DNA of 15,735 nucleotides from Methanocalculaceae archaeon (GTDB lineage Archaea > Halobacteriota > Methanomicrobia > Methanomicrobiales > Methanocorpusculaceae). The notes below the pieces were generated by a model, which had not been told where the DNA came from, did no database searches, and worked only from the letters and a program-made list of their open reading frames with translations. Below, one piece after another: positions 1-5,149 of this stretch. Location: positions 1-15,735 of the forward strand of contig JAIRRQ010000079.1 of assembly GCA_031255895.1 (NCBI GenBank). The letters run 5' to 3'. A program made the position numbers and the translations under genes. Numbering within the stretch: position 1 is the stretch's first letter; every line of letters begins with the position of its first letter.

Positions 1-168
1 TTCTAGGGTGGTGGGATACGCAGTTTGTTCCAGTTTTCAAATATTTGTGCGCGATATCACCATCTATTCGTTGATATTTTTCTCCCTCCCTTTTTTGTTA
101 TTTGTATCTTGTCAGAGTATCTTTTTTCATAACGTAATGGTTAAATATGCATTCGTTCGTAATCCATA

Positions 169-180
169 ATTTATTTATAT
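169..180 (+). promoter_or_regulatory. Possible TATA box for tRNA-Ile
   Basis: An AT-rich block reading TTTATTTATAT lies about 43-54 bases before the mature tRNA-Ile 5' end. Archaeal TATA boxes sit about 25 bases before the transcription start, so this would give a precursor with a 5' leader of roughly 20 bases. A second AT-rich block at 141-148 is an alternative. The rest of 1-222 is AT-rich, and I see no gene in it. Confidence 0.35.
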
Positions 181-222
181 GGGTGGAGCGTATGTATTTG
201 GATAACATCAAAATGGAAGTGA

Positions 223-296
223 GGGCCCGTAGCATAGCTAGGTGGTGCGCCCGGCTGATAACCGGGAGGTCATGAGTTCGAATCTCATCGGGCCCA
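223..296 (+). tRNA. tRNA-Ile (anticodon GAT)
   Basis: The cloverleaf can be folded by eye. The acceptor stem is GGGCCCG (223-229) with CGGGCCC (289-295), followed by discriminator A296. The D stem is GCAT/GTGC. The anticodon stem CCCGG/CCGGG encloses the loop CTGATAA, giving anticodon GAT. The T arm is ATGAG-TTCGAAT-CTCAT. The 3' CCA is not encoded, as is common in archaea, so it must be added after transcription. No intron is visible. This tRNA reads the isoleucine codons AUU and AUC. Confidence 0.97.
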
Positions 297-299
297 CTG

Positions 300-333
300 T
301 TTTTACGCTAAAAAATTAGTTTTGTATTTTTTC
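300..333 (+). terminator. Oligo-T terminator after tRNA-Ile, with a convergent signal
   Basis: A run of five T at 300-304 follows the tRNA by three bases, and further T runs lie at about 320-333. Archaeal RNA polymerase stops at such oligo-T stretches. Between them the segment CTAAAAAATTAG (308-319) is nearly self-complementary and gives a T run on the minus strand as well. It therefore probably also ends the transcript arriving from the convergent gene at 316-855. Confidence 0.55.
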
Positions 334-855
334 TTGAATATATCCTAGCGTGATTTCGAGGGCAGCGAGTACTTCTTTTTCTGCGAGGTAATAGTCCCTC
401 ATTGCAGAGTAGAGTATGTAGATGATGTCATAGCCGTAGAATTCAAGGGCGTCTTTTGGGGTAAGTGGGGATGCATAAGTGTCGACAATGAACCCGTCGT
501 TGGAAAACATGAGTTCGTATAACATGCCTTCTTCAGAGAGAACACAAAACTGTTGAGTGATTTTTTTTTTGAGATTGTCTGGTCGATGTTTTAATGGAGA
601 GTCGGTTTTTCCGAGAATGATCATTTTTTCGCTGTAGTATTCTTGGTCGTAGAGTTCACCCTTTATGTCTTGTTTTGCTTTGAGGAGAAACACTGATCCA
701 ATCTCTTTTGTAATTGGAGTAACTGCGTCAATCATTTGCGAAAGAAGGGATACGTTCTGGTTGCAAAATTCTTGAAATGTATCATCTTGTTTTTGTTTTG
801 TTTTGTTGATGAGCGTTTGGAGATGGTTGAATCCTTGTTCGATGATTTTGTCCAT
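316..855 (-). CDS. Hypothetical protein, 179 residues
   Basis: I do not recognise this protein. It encodes 179 residues starting MDKIIEQGFNHL, with no signal peptide, no long hydrophobic segment and no cysteine or histidine metal-binding motif. The first 60 residues are rich in K, Q, E and L and look helical, possibly a short coiled coil. The C-terminal part, about residues 130-175, is also predicted helical, rich in Tyr and Glu. A soluble, mostly alpha-helical cytoplasmic protein is the best description. It is the last gene of the minus-strand block, downstream of tRNA-Ser and convergent with tRNA-Ile. The ribosome binding site is weak (CGGAC), so the start is less certain than for its neighbours. 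The even codon composition and the absence of a competing long frame suggest a real gene. Confidence 0.7.
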   Translation of the reverse strand: MDKIIEQGFNHLQTLINKTKQKQDDTFQEFCNQNVSLLSQMIDAVTPITKEIGSVFLLKAKQDIKGELYDQEYYSEKMIILGKTDSPLKHRPDNLKKKITQQFCVLSEEGMLYELMFSNDGFIVDTYASPLTPKDALEFYGYDIIYILYSAMRDYYLAEKEVLAALEITLGYIQEKIQN

Positions 856-921
856 ATCATATTATTGTCCGATTTGATAGTTTAACTGTCGGTTCGGCTT
901 TGTACGCATGACATTGTTGGG

Positions 922-1021
922 TTTTTGGTGATGACGGGGGGTGAACAAAGTCAATCAAACAAAGCACTACAAATTGATCCATCATGAACTGAATCCTACC
1001 AACTAAATTGATCACCAAAAA
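922..1021. repeat. 11-base inverted repeat enclosing a 78-base loop
   Basis: TTTTTGGTGAT at 922-932 is exactly complementary to ATCACCAAAAA at 1011-1021. Within the loop, AAATTGATC occurs twice in direct orientation (971-979 and 1005-1013). The pair lies in the 195-base gap between tRNA-Ser and the hypothetical gene, on the path of minus-strand transcription. It could be a stem in an RNA, a binding region for the downstream gene, or chance. No transposase or target duplication is visible. Confidence 0.4.
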
Positions 1022-1034
1022 ACATGCAAACATT

Positions 1035-1050
1035 TCGCAAAAAACAAAAA
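1035..1050 (-). terminator. Oligo-T terminator after tRNA-Ser
   Basis: Read on the minus strand, the bases directly after the tRNA-Ser discriminator are TTTTTGTTTTTTGC. This is a dense T run immediately downstream of a stable RNA, the usual archaeal termination signal. Another T run lies at 1016-1023. Confidence 0.6.
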
Positions 1051-1134
1051 CGCTGAGGGGGAGATTTGAACTCCCGAGAGACTTTCGTCTCACGGGCTTT
1101 CCAGGCCCGCGCCCTACCGCTAGACTACCTCAGC
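1051..1134 (-). tRNA. tRNA-Ser (anticodon GGA)
   Basis: On the minus strand the acceptor stem is GCTGAGG (1134-1128) paired with CCTCAGC (1058-1052), and the discriminator is G at 1051. The anticodon stem CGGGC/GCCCG closes the loop CTGGAAA, giving anticodon GGA, which reads UCU and UCC. A long variable arm with an AGAC/GTCT-type stem identifies a type II tRNA, as expected for serine. The T arm is CGGGAG-TTCAAAT-CTCCC-like and the CCA is not encoded. The gene starts 39 bases after the cbf5 stop codon on the same strand. Confidence 0.96.
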
Positions 1135-1160
1135 AAACTATCACACTACATGAGTTCTCT

Positions 1161-1175
1161 CTTCTTATTAATATT
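1161..1175 (-). promoter_or_regulatory. Possible TATA box for tRNA-Ser
   Basis: The minus-strand sequence TAATATTAATAAG overlaps the cbf5 stop codon. It is centred about 33 bases before the tRNA-Ser 5' end. That spacing fits an archaeal TATA box with a very short precursor leader, so the tRNA may have its own promoter rather than depending on read-through from cbf5. Confidence 0.4.
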
Positions 1176-2025
1176 ACTTATTTGCGTTGGATGGAGAAAC
1201 AAAGACCCGTATGGACCTAGCCACAAAACCAGGTTCGCCGCAGACAAATTTTGCTGAATCACGTATCGCTTCGGCAAGTGCAACTAGTTTTTCTTCCTCC
1301 GTGATGATCGCAACAATTTGCCCACGCAAAAACGAATCACACTGAAGAATTCCGACGCCTGCAAGGATTGCACCTTGGGCAACTGCGTCTGCTGCTCCGT
1401 GGCGCACAACTATCTTTGGAATGTCCATGATAGCCTCCTCAGGCGAGAGTAACATGGATTGGATTACCTCTTCGTTTCCCTGTTCAATAGCATCTCGAAT
1501 CTCGTGCAGAGTATGCGTCTCCTCCACTGAAAATCTACCCGAACGTGTACGCCGCAATTCAATCATTTGTGAGCCACAGCCGAGTACTCGACCGATATGT
1601 ACACACAGCGATCGGATGTAAGTTCCCGTTTCGCAGCGAACGCGAATCAATATCAATCGATCCTGCATATCCAGAAGTTCAATCTGGTGAATCATTCGAA
1701 TGCGCAATGTTCGTTTAACTGCTGAACGGCGAGGGGGGCGCTGATAAATTCTGCCAGTGAATTGCTTCATCGCATCTTCAACCCGTTCACGGGGTATATC
1801 TGTGTGGAGACGAAGACATGCCACGTACTCCTTTTCGTGCAGGAGTAGCAGCGATGCGAGTTGCATCGCTTTTCCGAGCATGACTACCAGAACACCTGAG
1901 ACCATCGGATCAAGGGTTCCTGAGTGTCCAACACTGCTTTTGAACATGTCGCCAACCCAGGCGGCAACCTGGTGACTGTTTGGACCTTGAGGTTTATCTA
2001 TCAACAGGACACCTGTATAACTCAT
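1174..2025 (-). CDS. cbf5: tRNA/rRNA pseudouridine synthase Cbf5 (TruB family)
   Basis: Cbf5 is the catalytic subunit of archaeal H/ACA ribonucleoproteins, working with Nop10, Gar1 and L7Ae. It converts uridine to pseudouridine in rRNA and can also make pseudouridine 55 in tRNA. The 283-residue protein shows the family motifs in order: LIDKPQGPNSH (8-18); GHSGTLDPMVSGVL (33-46) with the catalytic Asp39; KEYVACLRLH; QRPPRRSAVKR; and GTYIRSLCVHIG. A C-terminal PUA domain (about 205-283) contains the ILAGVGILQCD and GQIVAIITEEEKLVALAEA segments. The PUA domain and the RPPRRSAVKR form favour Cbf5 over bacterial TruB. Archaeal Cbf5 is often 320-340 residues with an N-terminal extension before the LDKPPGP motif; that extension is nearly absent here. 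The start codon overlaps the hemD stop by four bases, so translation is probably coupled. Confidence 0.93.
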   Translation of the reverse strand: MSYTGVLLIDKPQGPNSHQVAAWVGDMFKSSVGHSGTLDPMVSGVLVVMLGKAMQLASLLLLHEKEYVACLRLHTDIPRERVEDAMKQFTGRIYQRPPRRSAVKRTLRIRMIHQIELLDMQDRLILIRVRCETGTYIRSLCVHIGRVLGCGSQMIELRRTRSGRFSVEETHTLHEIRDAIEQGNEEVIQSMLLSPEEAIMDIPKIVVRHGAADAVAQGAILAGVGILQCDSFLRGQIVAIITEEEKLVALAEAIRDSAKFVCGEPGFVARSIRVFVSPSNANK

Positions 2026-2723
2026 TTGACACTCCGCAGATAGGTATTTAGAGTTTTGAGCGTTCCTTCCAGTGTTCCGTCGCCTATGATCTTCGGTTCG
2101 AGATCTCTTTCGCGCATCGCGTCTGCGGTAATGTCACCGATAGCCATTGGGAGATGGGATGTAGTATTGAGTTGGGGGAGAAGTGCCATTTTGCAGGAAT
2201 TGGCGCTGGTGAAAAGTATCGCATCAACGTTGTCCAGATTCAACGATTCATTGGTTGGTTCGAGACTATAGCATCGGTATTCAAGTGCCACGCCGCCTGT
2301 TTTTTCGATTGCATCGATCAGAGCGTAATTTGGCACGTTGGCGCGCGGAATTCCTATGTGTTTTCCTTCGATCCAATTACCAAGGTATGGTACGAAGGCT
2401 CGTGAGTAAAAAGTTGGCAGTGTTTCTGCCGTGATCTTTGCCTGGTGCAAAACTCTTGCGGTCTGTGGGCCGATGGCGATCACTCGTGTGGTTTCAAGGA
2501 TATGTGGGGGGAGGATCGGGGCAATTTTTTGTGCGGGAAGGGTGCTAGTGAAAAATATTGCATCAAACTCGCCATTTGCTGCTGCGAGAACAAATGTCTG
2601 AATGATATTGTCGTGAATTTCGGCACGAAGAGGGGATATGATACGACATTCGTGCCCGTATTGTTTGCAGAGAGTTGCGTCTGCCCCACTTTTTTCGGCA
2701 AGACGGGTGATCGCAAGTAACAT
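2022..2723 (-). CDS. hemD: Uroporphyrinogen-III synthase
   Basis: HemD cyclises and isomerises hydroxymethylbilane to uroporphyrinogen III, the branch point for siroheme, cobamides and, in methanogens, coenzyme F430. The 233-residue length fits the family (about 240). The protein begins MLLAITRLAEKSG. The family's two alternating alpha/beta domains are visible, with the diagnostic stretches DAIFFTSTLPAQ (about 54-65), VIAIGPQTARVL (about 82-93), DAILFTSANS (about 167-176) and MAIGDITADAMRERDLEP (about 192-210). HemD sequences diverge strongly between species, so the call rests on these two repeated 'I(F/L)FTS' and 'aIG..Ta.a.r' pairs. No other hem gene lies in this window. Its end overlaps cbf5 by four bases, and it lies 171 bases after mtd. 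Confidence 0.9.
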   Translation of the reverse strand: MLLAITRLAEKSGADATLCKQYGHECRIISPLRAEIHDNIIQTFVLAAANGEFDAIFFTSTLPAQKIAPILPPHILETTRVIAIGPQTARVLHQAKITAETLPTFYSRAFVPYLGNWIEGKHIGIPRANVPNYALIDAIEKTGGVALEYRCYSLEPTNESLNLDNVDAILFTSANSCKMALLPQLNTTSHLPMAIGDITADAMRERDLEPKIIGDGTLEGTLKTLNTYLRSVK

Positions 2724-2769
2724 GACTGGATATTGGATGGCAGGTGTTAATATTCTATCTCTGAAAAAT

Positions 2770-2785
2770 TATCTATTAAAAACCA
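2770..2785 (-). promoter_or_regulatory. Possible TATA region for hemD-cbf5
   Basis: On the minus strand a T/A-rich block reading GGTTTTTAATAGATAAT lies about 50-60 bases before the hemD start codon. With a start of transcription about 25 bases further on, the leader would be near 25 bases. The block is only loosely TATA-like, and read-through from mtd is possible despite the T run at 2866-2878. Confidence 0.3.
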
Positions 2786-2865
2786 TATCAAATCAAAAAT
2801 GATCGGAAAATTTTACGAAATTATCTTCGCAACGTGCAGATTATATCCAAAAACATCTCTGGAAG

Positions 2866-2878
2866 CAAAAAAAGAAAA
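2866..2878 (-). terminator. Oligo-T terminator after mtd
   Basis: About 17-29 bases after the mtd stop codon, the minus strand reads TTTTCTTTTTTTG, a dense T run typical of archaeal termination. It separates mtd from the hemD-cbf5 pair. The remaining part of the 2724-2894 gap holds only AT-rich sequence. Confidence 0.5.
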
Positions 2879-2894
2879 TATTTTTCGAATGTAA

Positions 2895-3737
2895 TTACTC
2901 GGGTTTGCTGATAAGAGCGACCTTGGAAACGATTTCACCGGTTTTCTTGTGAGGCTTGCGGATAATGGAGTCGCCTGCCTTCTCAAGCTCGCGAGCCTGA
3001 TCACAGAGAAGTGCTGCGGCACGCATCATCTCATGTGCGGAGGCAACGATTGGGACATAGTCGGTCCACTCTTTAGTCATAAAACAGCCTTTTACGTTGA
3101 CGCCTGCAACAGACTGTGCGATTTCGTATGCTGCACGTGCCTTTGCGAGTGCGTACGGGTTGTTAAACTCACCTTTGGTCGAATTATCAGAGTTAAGAAC
3201 AACCTTCGGGAGAACGAGTTCATCACCTTTCTTTCCTGCTTTTACTTGGTCAATGACTTTGTCAAGTTCAAGCTGGAGCTTTCGGAATGCGCCGGTCAGT
3301 GCAAGAACTTTCACAAGATTACCATTGTAGTCTGCCATTTCGACCGGATCAAGGAATTCTCGGCGTGCACCTATCATGGCATCTGCCTTTACAATGATAT
3401 ATCCGAATTTGGATTCTTTCAGTGCCGCGAATTGTTCCTTCTTGGTCGTCACATCATCAGTGATAACGATTGTTGGGATACCCGCTTTTGCAAGGTCCTC
3501 ACGTGCGCCAGTAGGTCCCTCAAGAACGCCGTTTGGGGAAACAACAATTGCAAAGTCTGGTTGCCATGCTTTCAGGTTGGATACGACACGGTCAACATCT
3601 TCCTTCTGGAGCTTCGTTCCAGAGGTTGCCATGAAGGTCATCATGTCTTCACGATCTGCACGCTCATCCAAAAGAAGCTCTGCCATAACACCTGATGCGA
3701 TGTTACCGAGCTTTGCAACTCCTATCTTAACTACCAT
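2895..3737 (-). CDS. mtd: F420-dependent methylenetetrahydromethanopterin dehydrogenase
   Basis: Mtd catalyses the reversible F420-dependent oxidoreduction between methylene- and methenyl-tetrahydromethanopterin (EC 1.5.98.1), a central step of CO2 reduction to methane. It is a soluble cytoplasmic enzyme. The 280-residue protein begins [16 protein letters not shown], the characteristic Mtd N-terminus. It also carries ERADREDM (about 24-31), the '[23 protein letters not shown]' region (about 75-98), [21 protein letters not shown] (about 131-151) and a typical C-terminus with [11 protein letters not shown]. The frame is open for 18 codons further upstream, but homologues start at MVVK and a ribosome binding site (GAGGTG, 8 bases before) supports 3737. 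No cofactor is bound by the protein alone; F420 and H4MPT are cosubstrates. The upstream region is shared with the divergent tfx gene. Confidence 0.97.
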   Translation of the reverse strand: MVVKIGVAKLGNIASGVMAELLLDERADREDMMTFMATSGTKLQKEDVDRVVSNLKAWQPDFAIVVSPNGVLEGPTGAREDLAKAGIPTIVITDDVTTKKEQFAALKESKFGYIIVKADAMIGARREFLDPVEMADYNGNLVKVLALTGAFRKLQLELDKVIDQVKAGKKGDELVLPKVVLNSDNSTKGEFNNPYALAKARAAYEIAQSVAGVNVKGCFMTKEWTDYVPIVASAHEMMRAAALLCDQARELEKAGDSIIRKPHKKTGEIVSKVALISKPE

Positions 3738-3749
3738 ACTTATTACACC

Positions 3750-3766
3750 TCTCATTTTCAATGAGA
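3750..3766 (-). promoter_or_regulatory. Hairpin overlapping the mtd ribosome binding site
   Basis: On the minus strand TCTCATT-GAA-AATGAGA forms a perfect seven-pair stem with a three-base loop. Its 3' arm overlaps the first two bases of the GAGGTG ribosome binding site (3746-3751). If transcription starts about 26 bases after the TATA-like box at 3791-3796, this hairpin would sit at the extreme 5' end of the mRNA. It could protect the mRNA end or modulate ribosome access. Confidence 0.45.
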
Positions 3767-3787
3767 ACACCAGATTATCGACGAGAA

Positions 3788-3798
3788 CCAATATAAGG
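3788..3798 (-). promoter_or_regulatory. Probable TATA box of mtd
   Basis: The minus-strand sequence CCTTATATTGG matches the archaeal TATA consensus (YTTATATA) at seven of eight positions. It lies about 55 bases before the start codon, predicting a short leader of about 30 bases. A second AT-rich candidate lies at 3839-3852 (minus strand TTAATATAGAATATT). Confidence 0.5.
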
Positions 3799-3864
3799 TT
3801 TGTGAATTGATGATGTCATTTCTAAAAATATGGCGAAATATTCTATATTAAAGAAAAATACCCT

Positions 3865-3897
3865 CGAATTCTGATATATCGAAACGAGTTCTAATAT
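3865..3897. promoter_or_regulatory. Tandem 13-base repeat, candidate operator
   Basis: CGAATTCTGATAT (3865-3877) and CGAGTTCTAATAT (3885-3897) agree at 11 of 13 positions. They start exactly 20 bases apart, about two turns of the helix, so both would face the same side of the DNA. This is what two copies of a regulator binding side by side would need. They lie about 75 bases upstream of the mtd TATA-like box and over 200 bases upstream of tfx. The neighbouring Tfx protein is one possible binder; this is inference. Confidence 0.4.
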
Positions 3898-4076
3898 GGA
3901 ATCTTCCAATCACTGACTTGCAAGGAGCACATTTCTTATATTGTTTGTTCATCTCTGCAAAAAATCTATCAAAATGTATGCGGGTCCACGCGCGTAGAGT
4001 ACGACAAAAATTTCTTGGAAGTATTTTATTGACTCTTTCTAGTTCAGGAAAGGTACACTAAACTACACTATTTTAA

Positions 4077-4093
4077 CCAAATATGTTTATAGT
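4077..4093 (+). promoter_or_regulatory. Possible TATA box of tfx
   Basis: The sequence CCAAATATGTTTATAGT lies about 25-40 bases before the tfx start codon. A TATA box at TTTATAG (4085-4091) would place the transcription start almost at the ATG (4117), so the mRNA may be leaderless or nearly so. This agrees with the absence of a ribosome binding site directly before the ATG (the bases are TTAATTTACC). Confidence 0.45.
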
Positions 4094-4116
4094 TAACAGA
4101 CTTATATTAATTTACC

Positions 4117-4521
4117 ATGAAAGATACTCTCCTTACCGATCGCCAGAAGGAAGTAATCAGATATCGCAAACAAGGAATGACCCAGCAACAGATCGCCGAT
4201 CGTCTTGGAACATCAAAAGCAAACATCTGTACAATAGAAAAATCCGCCAATGAGAATATCCGACGTGCCAAAGAAACTCTTGAATTTCTCTATACTCTCG
4301 ATGCTGCCGATCTTTGCGTTCTTGCAGCAGGTACCGATCTCATGGATGCTCCGCATCTCATTTATCAGGCTGCCGCCCCTCTAAATGTAAAAATTCGTTA
4401 TGATAGTATTTCCTTAATTAATCGTATCAGTTCCTATATGCCTGAAAAGATTAAAGGTCGGCATGTCAGAGAAGACATCAGGGTGTATCTTAACACTGAT
4501 GGTGATCTCTATTTCGGGTGA
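4117..4521 (+). CDS. tfx: Tfx-family DNA-binding transcriptional regulator
   Basis: This 134-residue protein belongs to the Tfx family. The founding member, from Methanothermobacter, binds DNA near the fmdECB promoter for molybdenum formylmethanofuran dehydrogenase. Residues 6-50 form a helix-turn-helix like that of sigma-70 region 4: LTDRQKEVIRYRKQGMTQQQ followed by IADRLGTSKANICTIEKSA, with the recognition helix around SKANICTIE. A linker helix (NIRRAKETLEF) leads to the family's C-terminal domain, starting LDAADLCVLAAGTDLMDAP and ending EDIRVYLNTDGDLYFG. The length is typical. There is no strong ribosome binding site, consistent with a leaderless mRNA. Its divergent position next to mtd suggests control of that gene, itself, or both. 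The direct target is unknown. Confidence 0.9.
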   Translation: MKDTLLTDRQKEVIRYRKQGMTQQQIADRLGTSKANICTIEKSANENIRRAKETLEFLYTLDAADLCVLAAGTDLMDAPHLIYQAAAPLNVKIRYDSISLINRISSYMPEKIKGRHVREDIRVYLNTDGDLYFG

Positions 4522-4522
4522 T

Positions 4523-4562
4523 TTCTTTCATTTTATTCTCCATTACATTTATTATCTCTTTC
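4523..4562 (+). terminator. T-rich region after tfx
   Basis: Directly after the tfx stop codon the plus strand is rich in T, with TTTCATTTTATTC and TCTCTTTCTTCC. A further T-rich stretch lies at 4667-4684. There is no stem-loop. Clustered T runs are the usual archaeal termination signal, so tfx is probably transcribed alone and not into the ribosomal operon. Confidence 0.4.
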
Positions 4563-4601
4563 TTCCAACAATAGTACAGCCACAAGTAAAGCCACAATTG
4601 A

Positions 4602-4622
4602 CTGATATCAGCATATATGCTG
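4602..4622. promoter_or_regulatory. Nested palindromes around a TATA-like core, candidate promoter/operator
   Basis: CTGATATCAG (4602-4611) is a perfect 10-base palindrome, and CAGCATATATGCTG (4609-4622) is a perfect 14-base palindrome sharing its CAG. The second has CATATATG at its centre, a plausible TATA box. If it drives the ribosomal operon, transcription would start near 4640-4645 and the mRNA would carry a leader of about 500 bases before rpl3. A repressor dimer at this palindrome would block TBP binding. No protein can be assigned. Confidence 0.45.
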
Positions 4623-4639
4623 TATACCGTATGTCGTGG

Positions 4640-5149
4640 ATATCTAGTTGGTTTGAAAACATGCAAATTTTGTTGTTGTTTTCATTATCGTATAACTCTT
4701 TTGTGGGTTGTTCTCACAAAGGATTGAGACCTCAATAGGTCTGATGAAGCGCGCCGGGCGAACGTTAACAGGACGAGCCCATTCTTTGTGAAAATTAAAG
4801 AGCGTGTGAATTGTCAGGTTCTCTTACGTGAGACTTGGAAGTCGCAACTGTGTGATGCGCATACAAAATGTGTCATTCAGGCATAATTCATAAGAACAGA
4901 CAAATTGTCGTCGTTCATGCGAATATCCTTCTTTGATGGATATCAATTGCTATCCGTCTTCTGAACACCTGTGTATTTGTACAGAAAGCGGAAATCGACA
5001 CAAGAAATGTACGTTCTATGGTCAAGACGATTTGTAGAATCTCAGACTAATGATGGAATAACGGTCGTCTATAGTTGACGAACGCAACAAAGGTCTTTCG
5101 TTCCCACGAGGAAATGAAGTGACTACTGTATTAATGGACTGATTAACAC
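4640..5149 (+). promoter_or_regulatory. Long non-coding, hairpin-rich leader upstream of rpl3
   Basis: No convincing gene fills this stretch. Several stems can be drawn. One is a 10-pair stem at 4698-4722 (CTTTTGTGGG/CTCACAAAGG, loop TTGTT), and AGACCT-CAAT-AGGTCT follows at 4727-4742. GGGC/GCCC pairs at 4756-4759 and 4777-4780, and a 16-base hairpin lies at 4969-4984. Two alternatives share one strand: ATATCC (4923-4928) pairs with GGATAT (4938-4943), but GATGGATA (4935-4942) pairs better with TATCCGTC (4951-4958). Near rpl3, TCGTC/GACGA (5065-5081) competes with GAACG/CGTTC (5080-5103), and a hairpin spans 5096-5119. It may be an operon leader with regulatory folding or a separate stable RNA. 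I do not recognise a known RNA family in it. Confidence 0.5.

Larger units (their letters stand above)
3738..4116. promoter_or_regulatory. Divergent intergenic region between mtd and tfx
   Basis: This 379-base region separates two genes that point away from each other and must hold both promoters. It is AT-rich and shows no open frame of its own. It contains the mtd TATA-like box and leader hairpin at the left, a tandem repeat at 3865-3897, a small GC-rich island with the palindrome ACGCGCGT at 3988-3995, and TATA-like sequence before tfx at about 4080-4092. The length is generous for two simple archaeal promoters, which leaves room for regulatory sites. Confidence 0.7.

Noticed and set aside
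1..222. Tail of a gene entering at the left edge
   Set aside because: TAG at 4-6 could end a frame, but only two codons are visible, so nothing can be supported.
857..1093. Open frame of 78 codons on the minus strand
   Set aside because: It runs into the tRNA-Ser gene and has no recognisable protein features; the start lies within the tRNA sequence.
2949..3695. Open frame of 248 codons on the plus strand opposite mtd
   Set aside because: It lies wholly antisense to a clearly identified Mtd. Its cysteine-rich, low-quality protein sequence is typical of a mirror frame of a biased coding region.
3735..3791. Upstream start for Mtd adding 18 residues
   Set aside because: The extension has no family support, and the ATG at 3737 has a good ribosome binding site and the standard [13 protein letters not shown]-terminus.
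4723..4750. Kink-turn or box C/D motif around TGATGA (4742-4747)
   Set aside because: A short GACC/GGTC stem with TGA opposite TGATGA can be drawn, but the required second helix does not form and no proper box D pairs with it.
4690..5149. RNase P RNA or 7S SRP RNA in the non-coding stretch before rpl3
   Set aside because: The conserved RNase P segments (such as GAGGAAAGTCC) and the SRP domain IV loop (GGTCAGG...GGAAGG...AGCAG) are not present on either strand by eye.
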